A DNA stretch of 64,000 nucleotides, taken from the NCBI GenBank assembly GCA_018340375.1, contig JAFFJZ010000001.1, positions 32,108,001 to 32,172,000 of the forward strand, in the 5' to 3' direction. Numbering within the stretch: the first letter of the stretch is position 1; each line of letters starts with the position of its first letter. The notes under the pieces are model-generated. The model searched no databases, was not told the DNA's origin, and worked only from the letters and a program-made list of their open reading frames with translations. Both the position numbers and the translations under genes were made by a program. The stretch comes from Gonatopus flavifemur. Taxonomy: Eukaryota > Arthropoda > Insecta > Hymenoptera > Dryinidae. Below, in pieces: positions 49,521 to 62,233 of the stretch.

Positions 49521-50322
49521 TTATAAAAGTTCAGTGGAAAAAACTTAAAGCAACTCCACCAGATAGCGTGCAATGTCCAGACACGTGTAAATATACGACA
49601 GTTCTCCTTCTATTTGACTTCCTTCGACACCCACAGTCGTCGTCGTCGTTGATCGAAAGAGAAAGCGCAAGAAATAAGAAAGGAAGGAAAGAGAGAGAAA
49701 GATAGATGCGTCATATGTATGTCTGTATGTATCGATCGAGTACTTTGGAGTACTTGGGACTCGCGCAACTGATAGGATCAGAGAGCAATGGTAGCTTTTT
49801 GTAGTGGTGTTCTTTCTCGCAATCCTTCCTCGTGAATAATTCGAATAAATAAGGGCGTGCGAAAAATGCATGACTGCCAGAACTCGATGACCGTCTCTCC
49901 CTCGTTAAGGTCGAGGTTAAGGCGCACGAGGAGTGTCAAAGCCGCGTTCGGAAAAGATATTTGTGAAGTTTAGTGCCGTCATATTATTTTTCTCTCTTCC
50001 ATCAAAGTGATGTCTGTGCCTCGGGCGACGGACTGACGGACGGATAAACACATATATACATATATAATATATATATGCACGCTACACATAGCTATACATC
50101 TATACATATGTATGTATGTATGTATGCATGTATATCTTTTTTTCTCTCTGTCAAGTTGTTGTTTTTTCCCCACACATTCATGTGATTCAACAACGATGCA
50201 CTTTGAAAATTCGGAAAACTCTCCGGAGTTTGATGTCGGTTTTGATTAGAAGTGTTAACCAAAGTGATATAGGTTCATTCAGATCGGATCGTGGAGATCC
50301 TTTTGAGTAGTCGGTCGGTGAG
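49521..50322 (+). promoter_or_regulatory. Probable Sos promoter/5' UTR region
   Basis: Region between the last repeat and the Sos start. It contains a gtcgtcgtcgtcgtt run (about 49637), a purine-rich stretch and a tatg microsatellite (50106-50125). Short upstream ATGs with early stops (for example near 50230) precede the Sos start. No TATA box can be assigned; the transcription start is unknown. Confidence 0.35.
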
Positions 50323-53300
50323 ATGTTTTCATCGCCGGCGTCAGTGCTGGGCGAGCCGTCAGGCTACGACTTTCAGAAAGAAGAGAACGCCGCCAAGTGG
50401 AAGGGAGTATTTGTCAACTCCTTACGCAAGGTAACTCCGCTGAAGGCAATAAACTATTTTTCTTATTTTAGTATTTGTAAGTTCGAAATTTTTATGACCA
50501 AAATAAGAAATTAGTATGCATTTGGTATTCGTGTGTCTTCCAAAGTCTTTTGCAACGTGTGATAATTTGAGCGAACATTTGATTGACAAGGTATTGGAAC
50601 AAGTTCATCCCAGTCTCCAAGCTCGACAAGATGCATTAGATTACGTGGAAAGCTTGATCCTCAGGATGTTGGGTATGCTTTGTGGACATCCACCTCCACA
50701 CACACCACAAGATGTAGAGGAAAGAGTAAGACGCACATTTCCTACTCCTATTGACAGGTGGGCCCTCCGAGATGCCAGAGATGCATTGGAAAAAGGAAAG
50801 AAGAAATCACCTTTAGTTCTTCCCGTAGACAAAATACATCAGTTGCTGCAAAAAGTAAAGAAATTTTTAATTTACTTTTCATAAGATTTTGACTTACTTT
50901 CTGATAGAAACTTTCTATTCGTAATGGATAGATAAATGAACTTTATTAGACTTTGTTGGTACTTCTTCTTGTAATTTTCATGCTTGTCTTCTAAAAAATT
51001 TTCAAAATTGGTCAAAGAAACTTGGTCATAGGCAAGTGATATCGAAGTATGTGAAGATTCCTTTTTGAGATGAATAAGATTGAAAATTTTATCAAAAAGG
51101 GTTTGAATGCACAACTAATCTATTGTTCCAGTGATTCTTTATTTCTTTCTCTTCAATAGCTCTTTTTGGATTTTCAAGTTTTAGGTTAAGCAAATGATCA
51201 TGATCAAATTATATGATAAATGTTGACAATTTTCACAGTTTTATCTTGGTTTTTGTTTTTTCAGGAAGTCCTGCAGCATAAAATCGATTCGCAGGTTAGT
51301 CTCTTTGTGGTTGGGGTACTGGAATACATTTCTGCTGACATTTTAAAGGTAATTTGATATAAAATACTCATGCTTTGTGTTTTCATTTGGAGAATTTATT
51401 AATTGTTTGGTTCAATTACATAAGGTAAATTGCAAAGTGTATGCCGTATGAACACTCATTTTTCAAGACAAAGATTTTTTTTTTCTTAGAAACTCCATTA
51501 AAAGTTTGAATTGCTTTGAAACTTTTTATGTGTTATTTCTTTGAATAAATTTGTTCTCTCGATTTCGAATCTTGGGCAAATCTTGTTTATCTATCAGGGA
51601 AAAATAATACTTTAACAGAAATTTAATTCTTGAGTCTTTTATGTACTTGCAAAATGCCTGTTTCCATAGTTTATAGATTGAATTTGATCCTGTCAGGCAT
51701 ATATCGTTAGGCTAAGGTATTTCTCCCTCTTTTAAATGCACAAAATCCTTCTTGGTGAGCATGCTAATCTACATTCGCACCGATATATATAACGTTGAAC
51801 GCTTTTTTGTGAGTCAAGTACTCTCAAGTAGGTTATTTTGTGAATTACTTGTCTAAACGTTCCCTTAAGATTCCTGAACGTACTTTCATAATCATAAGTA
51901 TCGAAATGTCGTTAACAAACATTTACCTTGTGTAATTGACTCATCGCTCTACAGATGGAGATAATTAAAATCGTGGAATAATCTATTTTCAGCTAGCTGG
52001 AAACTACGTGAAAAATATACGCCATGTGGAGATTTCCTGCGAAGATATAAGAGTTGCGATGTATGCAGACATGGTAACATATCATTTTAGAAAGTTTGAG
52101 ATTAATGTTGTATTTTTGTTACTGCACATATTATATTAACCATTCATAATTGTCTCAAGACTAATTCGAACCATTGATCAAAATATCCCCAGTCAGTTGT
52201 TTTGAATGTAGAAACATTTAATAACATAGAGTAGCTGAAAAATGATTTGATACAATAATTATATATTCATCTTTGAGATATCTTTGAGATAAATTAAAAA
52301 GTGTTTTGATAGCACGTTTGTAAAACATTTTATCATTATTTTGTTATTATTTTGTTTTTGATTCATTTTTCTCACTGCTGCTAGTTCAATTTTATCTTAT
52401 CGAGTTATATTGATACTTTTAAGAATTTTGTGTTAATTTTTTTTTCTCTCTCTCTCTCTCTCTCGTTTTAAGATCGATGAATACATGTTGAGAGTCATTG
52501 ATAAAATTTGTATCATCGATAGAGATAGAATTTTACTTTGAATTGAGTAGTAGTTAACCATTAGCAAATGCCGCTATGAATTGAAATGGCGAATTCTAGA
52601 AAATTTCCCACTTGCAGTGCTAAGCTAGTCACAGATTAATTGTGGCTGCATATGTTCTCTGCTTGGTTACATGCTTTCCACTAACATATAACAAGATCAA
52701 CCATGTTCGTTCTTCGCTCGTGCAGATGTAGGTGGTACGTACCAGAGTTCCCCCATTACAAACATTTGTAACGGCCTTATGTGTTTTCATATATAGAATA
52801 TACAAAGTTATTTACATTTCTTCATTCTTTGTGTGTTTTCAATTATTTTATTGTAAATTCGATAACTTCATTTGAATTTGCGTGAAGACATTTATTTGTA
52901 AATATTCTCTATACATATTCTATATCACAGTTTTTCATGATTTTTCTCTCTGAATGAAATCTCTTCGAGTATTTTCGAATATCTTTCATTTCTCTTAGAC
53001 TTATCTGATCAACCTCCTAAACAATCACCACCGTAAAAGGTACACCAGTCTTGAAAAAGATTTCTTCAATATTTGAATAATCAAGTGAGTTTATGAATGT
53101 TGAATGTAATGTCAATGATTATTCGATCAAGTTGTGTCATTTGTCAAACGTTCATTTATATATATATATATATATTTTTTTTTTTCAATATCTTTCATAT
53201 TCCTCTATCGCACCTGACATTGCAATATGAATTTTTTATAGACACGTACAACTCTGTGTTTTAGAAATTCATGTAACGATTAATCTTTCATACCTTGTAG

Positions 53301-56300
53301 CTTTAATGTCACTTCTAACCAGAGCTGGGCAAGTATTTGAAATACAATTATGCGGAAAAGGCCTTGAAAATAGATTTAATACTGTATATCTTAAATTTAA
53401 AACACATTTCCTTTAACATTTTGGATATGAAGTATATTTCCCAAAGTATTTTGTATTTTGTATTTCAAATCCTCATACATTTGAAGAATTGAATGCAGAA
53501 GGTTTTAAAGAAAGCACTTCAATTATAAAATGTTGAAGGAAATATATTTCAAATCTGAGATATATAACACTAGTTTTCATTCCAAGACGTGTTTAGGATA
53601 ATTTTATTTCAAATATTTGTCCAGCCCTGCTTCTAACAAAATTAAAAATCAAATTTCACATTCTCCTCAAAATTTCCCTCAAAGCATGGGATACTATTTA
53701 TTCGCCTTATGTATCGTCAAAGGCGAAACATGTGTCCAGTACACATTCATTTGACCTCACATATCAGCACTGCATCAATTAGTAATTCCAATTTTCAATC
53801 TAAAGAACTGTTTATATCAATGAAATATCTGAGCATGTTATGTAATCATCGCATTGAAAGCTTGATAATTTTTAATCTTCATTTATATTCTTCCAACTTC
53901 AATAGTTGACGTATAAATTTTATCGTTGTAAAACATTTGCATTATTCTTTAGGTTCTAATGGACATGTTTTATCAAGATGATTGTACGGAGGGTCCACAG
54001 AGTGGCTTAGGAGCAGTGGTTTCTCAGACTTACGAAGAATCCGTTCGAGATCTCATACACGACGAGCGGCATTATTTACGTGATCTTCATATGATTATCA
54101 AGGTATTCGATATTGAATATGTTCAAAACTGACATCGTTCCCTCATAATACGTGTTTTTGCAGGTGTTTAGGGAAGAAATAGCAAAATTGACACCAACTC
54201 GAGGAGAACTGGACATTCTCTTCAGTAATATCATGGACATCTATGAAGTTACCGTAACGTTGCTCGGTAGTTTAGAAGATATAATGGAAATTACGGAAGA
54301 GAAACAAACACCCACGGTTGGATCTTGTTTCGAGGAACTCGCGGAAGCTGCGGAATTTGATGTTTACATTAAATACGCGAAAGATGTCAATAGTCCAGCC
54401 TGTCGAGAAGTTCTTACGAGACTACTTTCTAGACCGGAAGCTAGTACAGCACTACGAGCTGCCGGACATGGTTTTAGAGAAGCTGTCAAATATTATCTGC
54501 CAAAGCTTTTGCTGCAACCAGTGTGGCACTGCTTTTTATATTTCGATTATATAAAGGTGTTACATAAACGTACACCGAGTATAGAGGACGGAGAAACTTT
54601 AGAACAAGTGCAGGGTCTTTTACGACCCCTGCAAATGGAATTATTACAATCTGTAGCAAGTTTACCAAAAAAGGATACAGGTTTACGAATGCAAAGTCGA
54701 GCAAGAAGACAGGCAGCGTTAGAAAAAACTAGTGAATTACAAAAGACTGTGGATGGTTGGGATCAAAGAGACGTCGGACAGTGCTGTAATGAATTCATAA
54801 GAGGTATATTTGTGAAACGTTTTTCAAATGATCATTTGTATACTTTTCCTTCATCTATTTTATCTTTATATAGAGGATATGTTGGGTAAAGTTGGAAGTA
54901 ATGGTAGAAGATTAACGGAAAGGAAAGCACTTTTGTTCGACGGTTTGTTAGTTTTATGTAAACCCAGCGGAGGTAAAAGAGTCAGCGTTAGCGTAGCAGC
55001 GGTTGGCGTTGGCCATCCAGCACATCAAGGTGAACTTCGACTCAAAGAACGATTCTTTATAAGAAAAGTTGATATTATCGACAGGGAAGACACGGAAGGT
55101 GAATATGTCGTCGACGGATTCAGAGGTTTATATATAATAATATTTGAATCTTTTATTACAGAATTGAAAAATGCCTTTGAAATTGCCCCAAGGGACCACC
55201 CTAATGTTATTCTTGTTGCCAAATCGGTCGAAGATAAGAACAGTTGGATGGCGGATTTAGTCATGTTGAATACAAAAAGTATGCTTGAAAGAACTTTAGA
55301 TAGTATTTTGTTGGACGAAGAAAGGAAGCATCCTCTGAGATTACCTCCCCCACATTTGTACAAATTTGCTGAACACGATAGTTCAGAAAATATCGTTTTA
55401 GAAGCAAGAGAAAACGGGGGTGTTCCTCTGATCAAAGGAGCCACCCTGGTTAAATTAGTAGAGAGGCTAACTTATCATATATACGCTGACCCTGCTTTCG
55501 TGCGAACATTTCTCACTACTTATAGGTATATAAATATTCTTTATCTATCTAAGTATCTCACACGCTTTTCTTTTTCTTAAATTTTGGAAATGTTTTTCAG
55601 GAGTTTTTGCTCACCTCAAGAACTTTTAATGTTATTAATCGAGAGATTCGATATACCGGATCCGTCTTTGGTTTATGGAGACGAAGAGAAACCTTCGGGA
55701 TGTAAAACGACGGCAAGAGAAGACTGGAAGAGATATAGGAAAGAATTTTGTCAACCTGTACAGTTTAGAGTTTTAAATGTTCTGAGACATTGGGTGAGTG
55801 ATTGGGTGTTTTTCTTTCATCTCTTGATTCGTTTCAATGAAACATAATTTATATTTTTCACAGGTGGACCATCATTTTTACGATTTCGAACGTGATAGAA
55901 ATCTTTTAGAAAGTTTACAAGCGTTTCTCGACACAGTCAGTGGTAAATCTATGAGGAAATGGGTCGATTCTGTCATTAAAATAGTCCAAAGAAAGTCTGA
56001 ACCTTCGGAGCAACGACCTATCACATTTAGTTTCGAACGATCTCCTCCACCGATAGAGTGGCACCTTAAAGTTCCTGAAGAAGAATGGGGTATATTAACG
56101 GTGAGTTAGAACTAAATTTTGAGGGTATAATGCTATTGAACTCTATCCTTTTCGTATTGGCCAGTTTCAATTGAAATTGATACAATACAATACAATACTT
56201 TTTATTTCAGTTACATCCCATCGAACTGGCAAGACAACTAACCCTCTTAGAATTTGAATTGTATAGAACGGTAAAACCATCTGAATTGGTTGGATCAGTT

Positions 56301-59300
56301 TGGACCAAAAAGGATAAAGAAAAGACGTCGCCAAATTTACTAAAAATGATAAAACATACCACGAATGTAAGTTTCATTTCGATAAATTTCCCACAAACTT
56401 TGTCGACATAAACGTGACGTGGTTTTTCTTCCTTTCTTCAGTTTACCAGGTGGCTCGAAAAGACAATAGTAGAAGCTGAAAATCTTGAAGAAAGAGTCGC
56501 CATTGTTTCACGTGCAATCGAAATTATGATGGTGCTCCAGGATCTCAATAATTTTAATGGAGTTTTAGCTATCGTGAGCGCTATGGGGTCAGCATCGGTG
56601 TTCAGACTCAAATTTACTTTCCAAGTAAGCCATTGTTTCATCATTCAATATAACATATATTCCGATAAATCTTTAACCTTTGTGATAATTTTCTTCGAAC
56701 TGCATAGAGATCATTTCAACTCTTTCTAAATGTTCTGGCAATTCAATAATTTTAATCATTTCATTATTTTATGCACAGCAAATTCCAGCTAGATTAGAAA
56801 AAGCGCTCGAAGAAGCACGAGAATTGAATAATGATCATTTTAGAAAATATCAAGAAAAATTACGCTCTATAAATCCACCCTGCGTTCCATTTTTTGGTAA
56901 GCGTGAATATTCATTAATATTCTCAATTCAGAGATTATATTTCAACATATAAAACTTGTAGTATCATGTTCGTTTCTTTTGACGTTACTTAGGAATGTAT
57001 TTGACTAACATTTTACACATTGAGGAGGGCAATCCGGATTATTTACCGGGTAGTCCTGAGCTTATAAACTTCAGCAAACGACGAAAAGTTGCGGAAATCA
57101 CGGGAGAGATACAACAATATCAGAATCAACCTTATTGTTTGTCGATAGAAAATAGGATAAGACATTTTATCGAGAATTTAACACCGTTCGATCCTAATAT
57201 GAAAGATGCGGATATAAGCAATTACCTTTATAACAAAAGTTTAGAAGTCGAGCCTCGTGGATGTAGACAACCACCAAGAGTCGTGAGTATATTTCATCGG
57301 CTTTGAACTCCAATTTTGATATATAATTTTCGAAAAACGTGACACGAGATACATTTGCAGCCTCGCAAATGGCCGGATTTGAATTTAAAATCACCTGGAA
57401 TTAAAGCGAGGAGTCTAAGCGGTAAATTGCCAGCACCGTTACAAGCTGTTGCATCTAGCGTAAGATTACATGATCCTGCGCCCGAAATCCCACCCCCGCC
57501 GCCCACGGAACTTCCCGAAACACCGCCGCATACTTCCCAAAGTACGGTACCGCATACAGGTGATCATAGCGTATTCGCACCTGTTCTGTTAGGAGGTTCG
57601 TAAGATAATGAAATTCTGATTAATTAGTATGTTTTTGTTTGATTTAAAAATATGACTTTCAACATTTTAGGTACCGGTCCACCGCCAGGTTCTCCCGGTC
57701 CGCTTAGCATGTCAGGTCTTTCTATCGGTTCTCCAGGGAACAGTCCGCAACTAGGATCGCCGGGACACTTACCACCGTCACACTTTCAGCCGCCGAACAC
57801 TCATTTTGGTTTCAATTCCGGAACTATCGGTATTATGAGTGCTCTCACAGGGTTGTCGTCAACCAGTGGAAGTCCTGGGGCTGCTATGCCTCCACCGCCA
57901 TCTCCTAGTCATGTACCGCCTGCCAGTCAACCACCGCCTCCCCTACCGCCCAGGTCTCATAGAAGAAGAGAAAGTTCCATTAGCGAATCGCCTCAGCAGG
58001 TACAATATTCACGTTAACAGTACATTCATAAAAAATACTCGTCATAAAAAATCATTTTTTTTTTTTTTTTCAAATTTGATTGTTATAACAAATTTATGAA
58101 TTTGAAGGTAAGACAGGCACCGAACGCTCCAATACTACCACCTCGCGAGGGTACATCGCCTCCACCTTTACCACCACGAAGAGATTTACCACCATGCATA
58201 TTGCCTCCGCGTCTACCGGCGACACTTAATCCAAGCAGTTCCACGCTCCTAGCTAGACGTAATTCAACTTTGGAAAGCACTGGACCGGCGATCGCTCATC
58301 CAAGGAGGCACATGTCTTTCAACGGACCTAGTCCGACACAACCAAATGGTAAGAATTTTATTGTCCGTTGAATAGCGTTCATTCAATCAAATTTATTATT
58401 TCAATAGAAATGAAATTTTCTTCTTCTACCCTCGTTGGTAATAGGATCCAATGTCATATTTTTTGAAAGTATAATTATTTTCAAGTGAAATTCTATATTT
58501 GTCGACATAGAATTATCACCCTATAAAATACAGATCGATGACTTGTTTCATGCCTTGAAATCAAAATATATGAAAAGGGGGAATTACCAGGTGTAGAAGT
58601 ATGAAACCGGAATTTTTTGGTAAAAATCACACGTTGGTTGTTTGAAAATGATGAAGAATATTTTATTCGAAATGATCTTCATTGCTGTTGATACATTTCA
58701 AACAGTTCCTCTTTTGAAGCGAATCAGTTATCGAGCCGTTCTCCTACATTTTCATACGAATTGAAGCGTTGTTCAGCGAGAGCGTGTCCCATTGGCGCGA
58801 ATAGATGATAATCGGACGGAGTCAAGTCTGGAGAATAAGCCGCATGCGGTAGCATCTCCCAACTGAACGCCTCAATCGTTTCCCCAGCCCGTGTTGTTGT
58901 TGTGTGTGATGGGGCATTATCGTGGAGCAAGATGACTTTGTGTTGCCTTTTTCCATATTCCGGTCGTTTTTCACGCAATCCGCGATTCAAGTCGATCATT
59001 TGCCGTTGGTAGCGATCGGTGTTGACGGTTTGCCCAGGTTTTAGCAGCTCATAGTAGATTACACCCTTCTAATCCCACCAAACACAGAGCATTGTCTTCT
59101 CTCCAAAACGATTTGGTCTTGCAGTGGATGTCGATGATTCGCCTGGATTCACCCATGATTTCCGACGCTTAGGATTCTCAAAATATATCTATTTTTCACC
59201 ACCTGTCACAATTCGATAGCTAGTGCCATTTATAGAGAAATTTCGGTTTCATACTTCTACACCTGGTAGCACTGGTGATACTAATTGAACGAAAGGAGAT

Positions 59301-59505
59301 AAAAGTAAATTGCTTGTGATGATAATCTACTATATCTCTGTGGATTGATAGTTGAAAAAGAGAGGAAATGAAAGTTTACTCTCTGAACGAAATGTATATG
59401 AAAATGATTTCAGGATCGGTAACACCTAGACTACCACCAAAACCGCTACCAGGACGTCCACCAACGACCATGTTTAACTTTAACGCTCCTCCTGGACCTA
59501 GTTAA
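50323..59505 (+). CDS. Sos: Son of sevenless (Sos), Ras guanine-nucleotide exchange factor
   Basis: Exons 50323-50430, 50591-50854, 51265-51348, 51993-52073, 53953-54102, 54164-54803, 54874-55098, 55162-55525, 55601-55793, 55864-56100, 56211-56366, 56442-56624, 56779-56896, 56993-57282, 57361-57595, 57671-57999, 58108-58348 and 59414-59505 join in frame to about 1329 aa. In order: histone-fold region (about 37-185; [20 protein letters not shown]), DH domain (about 207-400; [20 protein letters not shown]), PH (about 435-555; RLKERFF), REM ([20 protein letters not shown]), CDC25 catalytic domain (about 783-1022; [55 protein letters not shown]). The tail is Pro-rich with PPLPPR- and LPPR-type sites for Drk/Grb2 SH3 domains. 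Sos is recruited to activated receptor tyrosine kinases and loads Ras with GTP. The exon 15/16 and 16/17 joins have in-frame alternatives. Introns 4 and 17 hold transposons. Confidence 0.95.
52443..52463. repeat. (CT)n microsatellite in Sos intron 4
   Basis: Run of tctctctctc units within the 1879-nt intron 4; a (TA)n run is also present near 53158-53175. Confidence 0.8.
53320..53629. mobile_element. hAT-type MITE in Sos intron 4, perfect 8-bp duplication
   Basis: CAGAGCTGGGCAAGTATTTG at the left pairs with caaatatttgtccagccctg at the right. CTTCTAAC lies at 53312-53319 and again at 53630-53637. The interior is AT-rich with aaatacaa and tattttgtatttcaaa words; no transposase. CAG-GCTGGGCAA ends with an 8-bp duplication fit the hAT superfamily. 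Confidence 0.85.
55099..55161 (+). other. 63-nt stop-free mini-intron in the Sos PH domain
   Basis: Begins GTGAATAT and ends cttttattacAG. Its length is a multiple of three and it has no in-frame stop, so the reading frame stays open through it. Removing it restores [17 protein letters not shown], the family sequence; retaining it would add 21 residues (starting EYVVDGFRG, hydrophobic afterwards) in the PH domain. Interpreted as an intron. Confidence 0.8.
58587..59266 (-). mobile_element. Deleted mariner element in Sos intron 17
   Basis: Terminal repeats CCAGGTGTAGAAGTATGAAA at both ends, about 28 bp, with TA at 58585-58586 and 59267-59268. The 680-bp body keeps, on the minus strand, the catalytic half of a mariner transposase: WWD, then LLHDNAPSH, then [13 protein letters not shown], that is the D,D34D triad. 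The N-terminal DNA-binding half is missing and a TAG follows WWD directly, so it is not autonomous. It is opposite in orientation to Sos and lies wholly within the intron. Confidence 0.88.
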
Positions 59506-61323
59506 ATGTTATTTCCCCTTTATTTCTCTCTTTTTTACTTCTTCCGTTTGAAAGGAACACAAAGAATCATGAAAAACTCAAGAACGAAAAATGACAAAGA
59601 AAATATTCCTTCGAATTCGGAACTTGATTCTTTCAGAAAGCTCAATGTAAATTCATCGTCAATCATATTCGTGCATTGTACCATAAGAGTGTAGCGATCG
59701 ACAAGCTTCGTATTAAGCTTTCGCAAAAAGACATTATTTCTCGTTTTTCTCCCTAAACCGACGGAACGAATGTGTATCATAGATCACTTGAAATAAAAGG
59801 TGTTACCGTTTATCGGTAATTAACGGAAAAAAATACGCCAACGAATATGAGAAACGTATGCACTTGGTATATGTGATTTTTGTGTATATTTATATAAACA
59901 TGCATATGTATGTGTATTATATGTGTATGATATGTGTGTAAACATAGGTGATATGTAAAGTAACAAGACGGATATGGTATCACATTCCCTCACGTTTATC
60001 GTACACAATTCGTCTTTAATAATACTCACGCAATATAATATGAGAATGCTGTTCTTATGGAAAGTTTATTTTTCGAAACGAGACACAGACTTTTTGGTAA
60101 TCATGTACGATATATTTTTAGATATTTTTTACCAAACAGACACATAATCGGTAGGTATATGATAAGGTGTTATATTGTATAAAATATTCTCATCTGCCAT
60201 ATTTCTTTGGTACATGAGTTCAGGATTTTCCAAATGTAATTGATAATGTATATATGTTCATTTTTGTTTTTTCTCTTGTTTATGTTTGAAAAACATTGAA
60301 TCGAAGATTATATACAATCGTTAGACGTGGACAAAAAAAGCGTATATGTAACGTATGTATATGTATAAATGTATGTATGTATCGTGGATCATTGATTTCA
60401 ATTTGGAAAATCCATGAAACTTGACAAAAAAAAACAAAAATATTGAAAAATAAGAATATAAAAACGTTTGACGCAGTATTTTGCGCCGAGAAGTATCAGT
60501 TTCAAGATTCAGATTTGTCCTTTTGTTTTTTCTTTAAATGTGAAACGCGCAAAGAATCAAGTTATTGCGAATTTTATGGACGATATTGTGATTCACTCAG
60601 GAGAATGTGTTTATTGAGTCTTCAAACAACGTTAACAAAGTTTTCAATTAATTCCATAGGGGTGTGCTATTTGTCGAAAGTTAAGTACTTTGAATGTGCA
60701 TTATGTCATATTAACCAGACCACGTATACATTATTTGAAATTCAAGACTATAATTCTTTTTTAAGAATTTAGCGGGTACAAAATTTCATTGTATGGTTGG
60801 AGAATATGGAATTCTTTTTAGAGGCATTCAAGAGCGATCAGGAGTAGCGGGTAAAATTTGGTGTCAACTTTTTCTGTGAATTACATAATCAATTTCAATT
60901 TGAACCCGATGATAATTGAGTATAATTGGGTTCTTCATGGTTTGCAGATGTTGGGAGATGAAATTACAAAAAATTTTCGATAGTTGAAGGCTATTACTTT
61001 TAAAACCCTCTCATACTCGCCAGAAAATGAGTAAAAGACAGAAATTTATATCGAGAGTCTAATTCTAGTCTTGGATTTTATTATTATTCATTCAAAATTC
61101 CCGTTAAACGCATAATTTATGAAAAAACTTGGTGCAAAATTTGAAAAGCTTCTTTCGATGCTTGAGTGGCCATTCAAAGAATTCGGATTTGGACATCCAA
61201 CTCATTTATCTTACCCAAAAACCTGTTGAATTTTACGAATATTATGAAAAATTTTACAGTTCATATTGATCCAAATGTTCCTGCAGGGTATGTGGTATTC
61301 GATATTTTTTGCGTTTAGATGAA
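59506..61323 (+). other. Sos 3' UTR and downstream sequence
   Basis: Presumed Sos 3' UTR at first. AT-rich with catgtatgtat-type simple repeats around 59890-59940 and 60340-60380. The frame at 60443-60772 (109 codons, Cys-rich) has no recognisable domain and I do not call it. No RNA gene seen. Confidence 0.4.
59792..59797 (+). promoter_or_regulatory. Candidate Sos poly(A) signal
   Basis: AATAAA 287 nt after the Sos stop codon. By motif only; later signals could be used. Confidence 0.4.
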
Positions 61324-61510
61324 TGAAGTTTGACTCGTTTTCAAAATTCAAGCTCACGAAATCTGATAAATCATCGTTGTTTATCTTCTAGAATCAACTC
61401 CTTGGAACTGAATACATCGTTGAAAGAATGTACTGCAAGACTTTTGATTTTCAACAGTGGAATATTGTGTTATTCAATTAATAATTCGTTTCAATAAACG
61501 ATTCAAACTT
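61324..61510. repeat. Dispersed ~200-bp repeat, copy B
   Basis: tgaagtttgactcg to cgattcaaactt. Interior cacgaaatctgataaatcat and ctccttggaactgaatacat match copies A (27835) and C (61742). Confidence 0.65.
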
Positions 61511-61741
61511 TATTAACATATTACGTTATATAAAATTACGAATTTTTCTTAGGATGAATTCATCAGACTGCACTATCTGATTGATTTAGAATCTATAGAC
61601 AAGGAATTTGGAATAATCAAAACAGAAAAAATCACAAATCTTGAAAGTTTTTTTTGTATTAAAATAATCCTCAAGTATGTCACGCACAATTTTATACCAC
61701 GTCATCTATGGAGCTGCTAGCACATGGGTTTCGATATATTC

Positions 61742-61942
61742 TTGAAGTTTGAATCGTTTTAAAAAACGAAACGAAAATCCAAACTTACAAAATTTGATGA
61801 ATTATCTTTATTTATCTTCTCGAATTGACTCCTTGGAACTGGAAACATCGTTCAAACAGTGCATTGAAAGATTCTCAGTCTTGAACAATTGAGTATCTCG
61901 TTATTCGATCCTCAATTCGTTTCAATAAACGATTCAAACTTC
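61742..61942. repeat. Dispersed ~200-bp repeat, copy C
   Basis: TTGAAGTTTGAATCGTTTT to cgattcaaacttc. Same orientation as copy B and about 420 bp further on; the interior is as in copies A and B. Confidence 0.65.
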
Positions 61943-62191
61943 GACCATATTCGAATATTGACAAATTTAAGAATATGAGAATATTCAATAACATGTTTCA
62001 TACGAGAACATAAATTTTGCAACAATAGTTTTCATAATACACCATATTTCTTCATTCCCAGTTGAAATTTCATTTAAATAAACGACCACACTCCGGGAAT
62101 ATGAGTTTGATCGATGGGAAATTATCCACATATCATATATTTTGGATTAAACAAAGTTGTAATTTCGACAAATAGAAACAGGAGAGAGAGA

Positions 62192-62233
<42 letters not shown>

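Noticed and set aside
55025..55444. 139-codon frame antisense to Sos exons 7-8
   Set aside because: Shadow of a conserved coding exon; no independent evidence.
60443..60772. 109-codon Cys-rich frame downstream of Sos
   Set aside because: Low-complexity AT-rich composition, no signal peptide or spaced cysteine pattern I recognise, and it lies where the Sos 3' UTR is expected.
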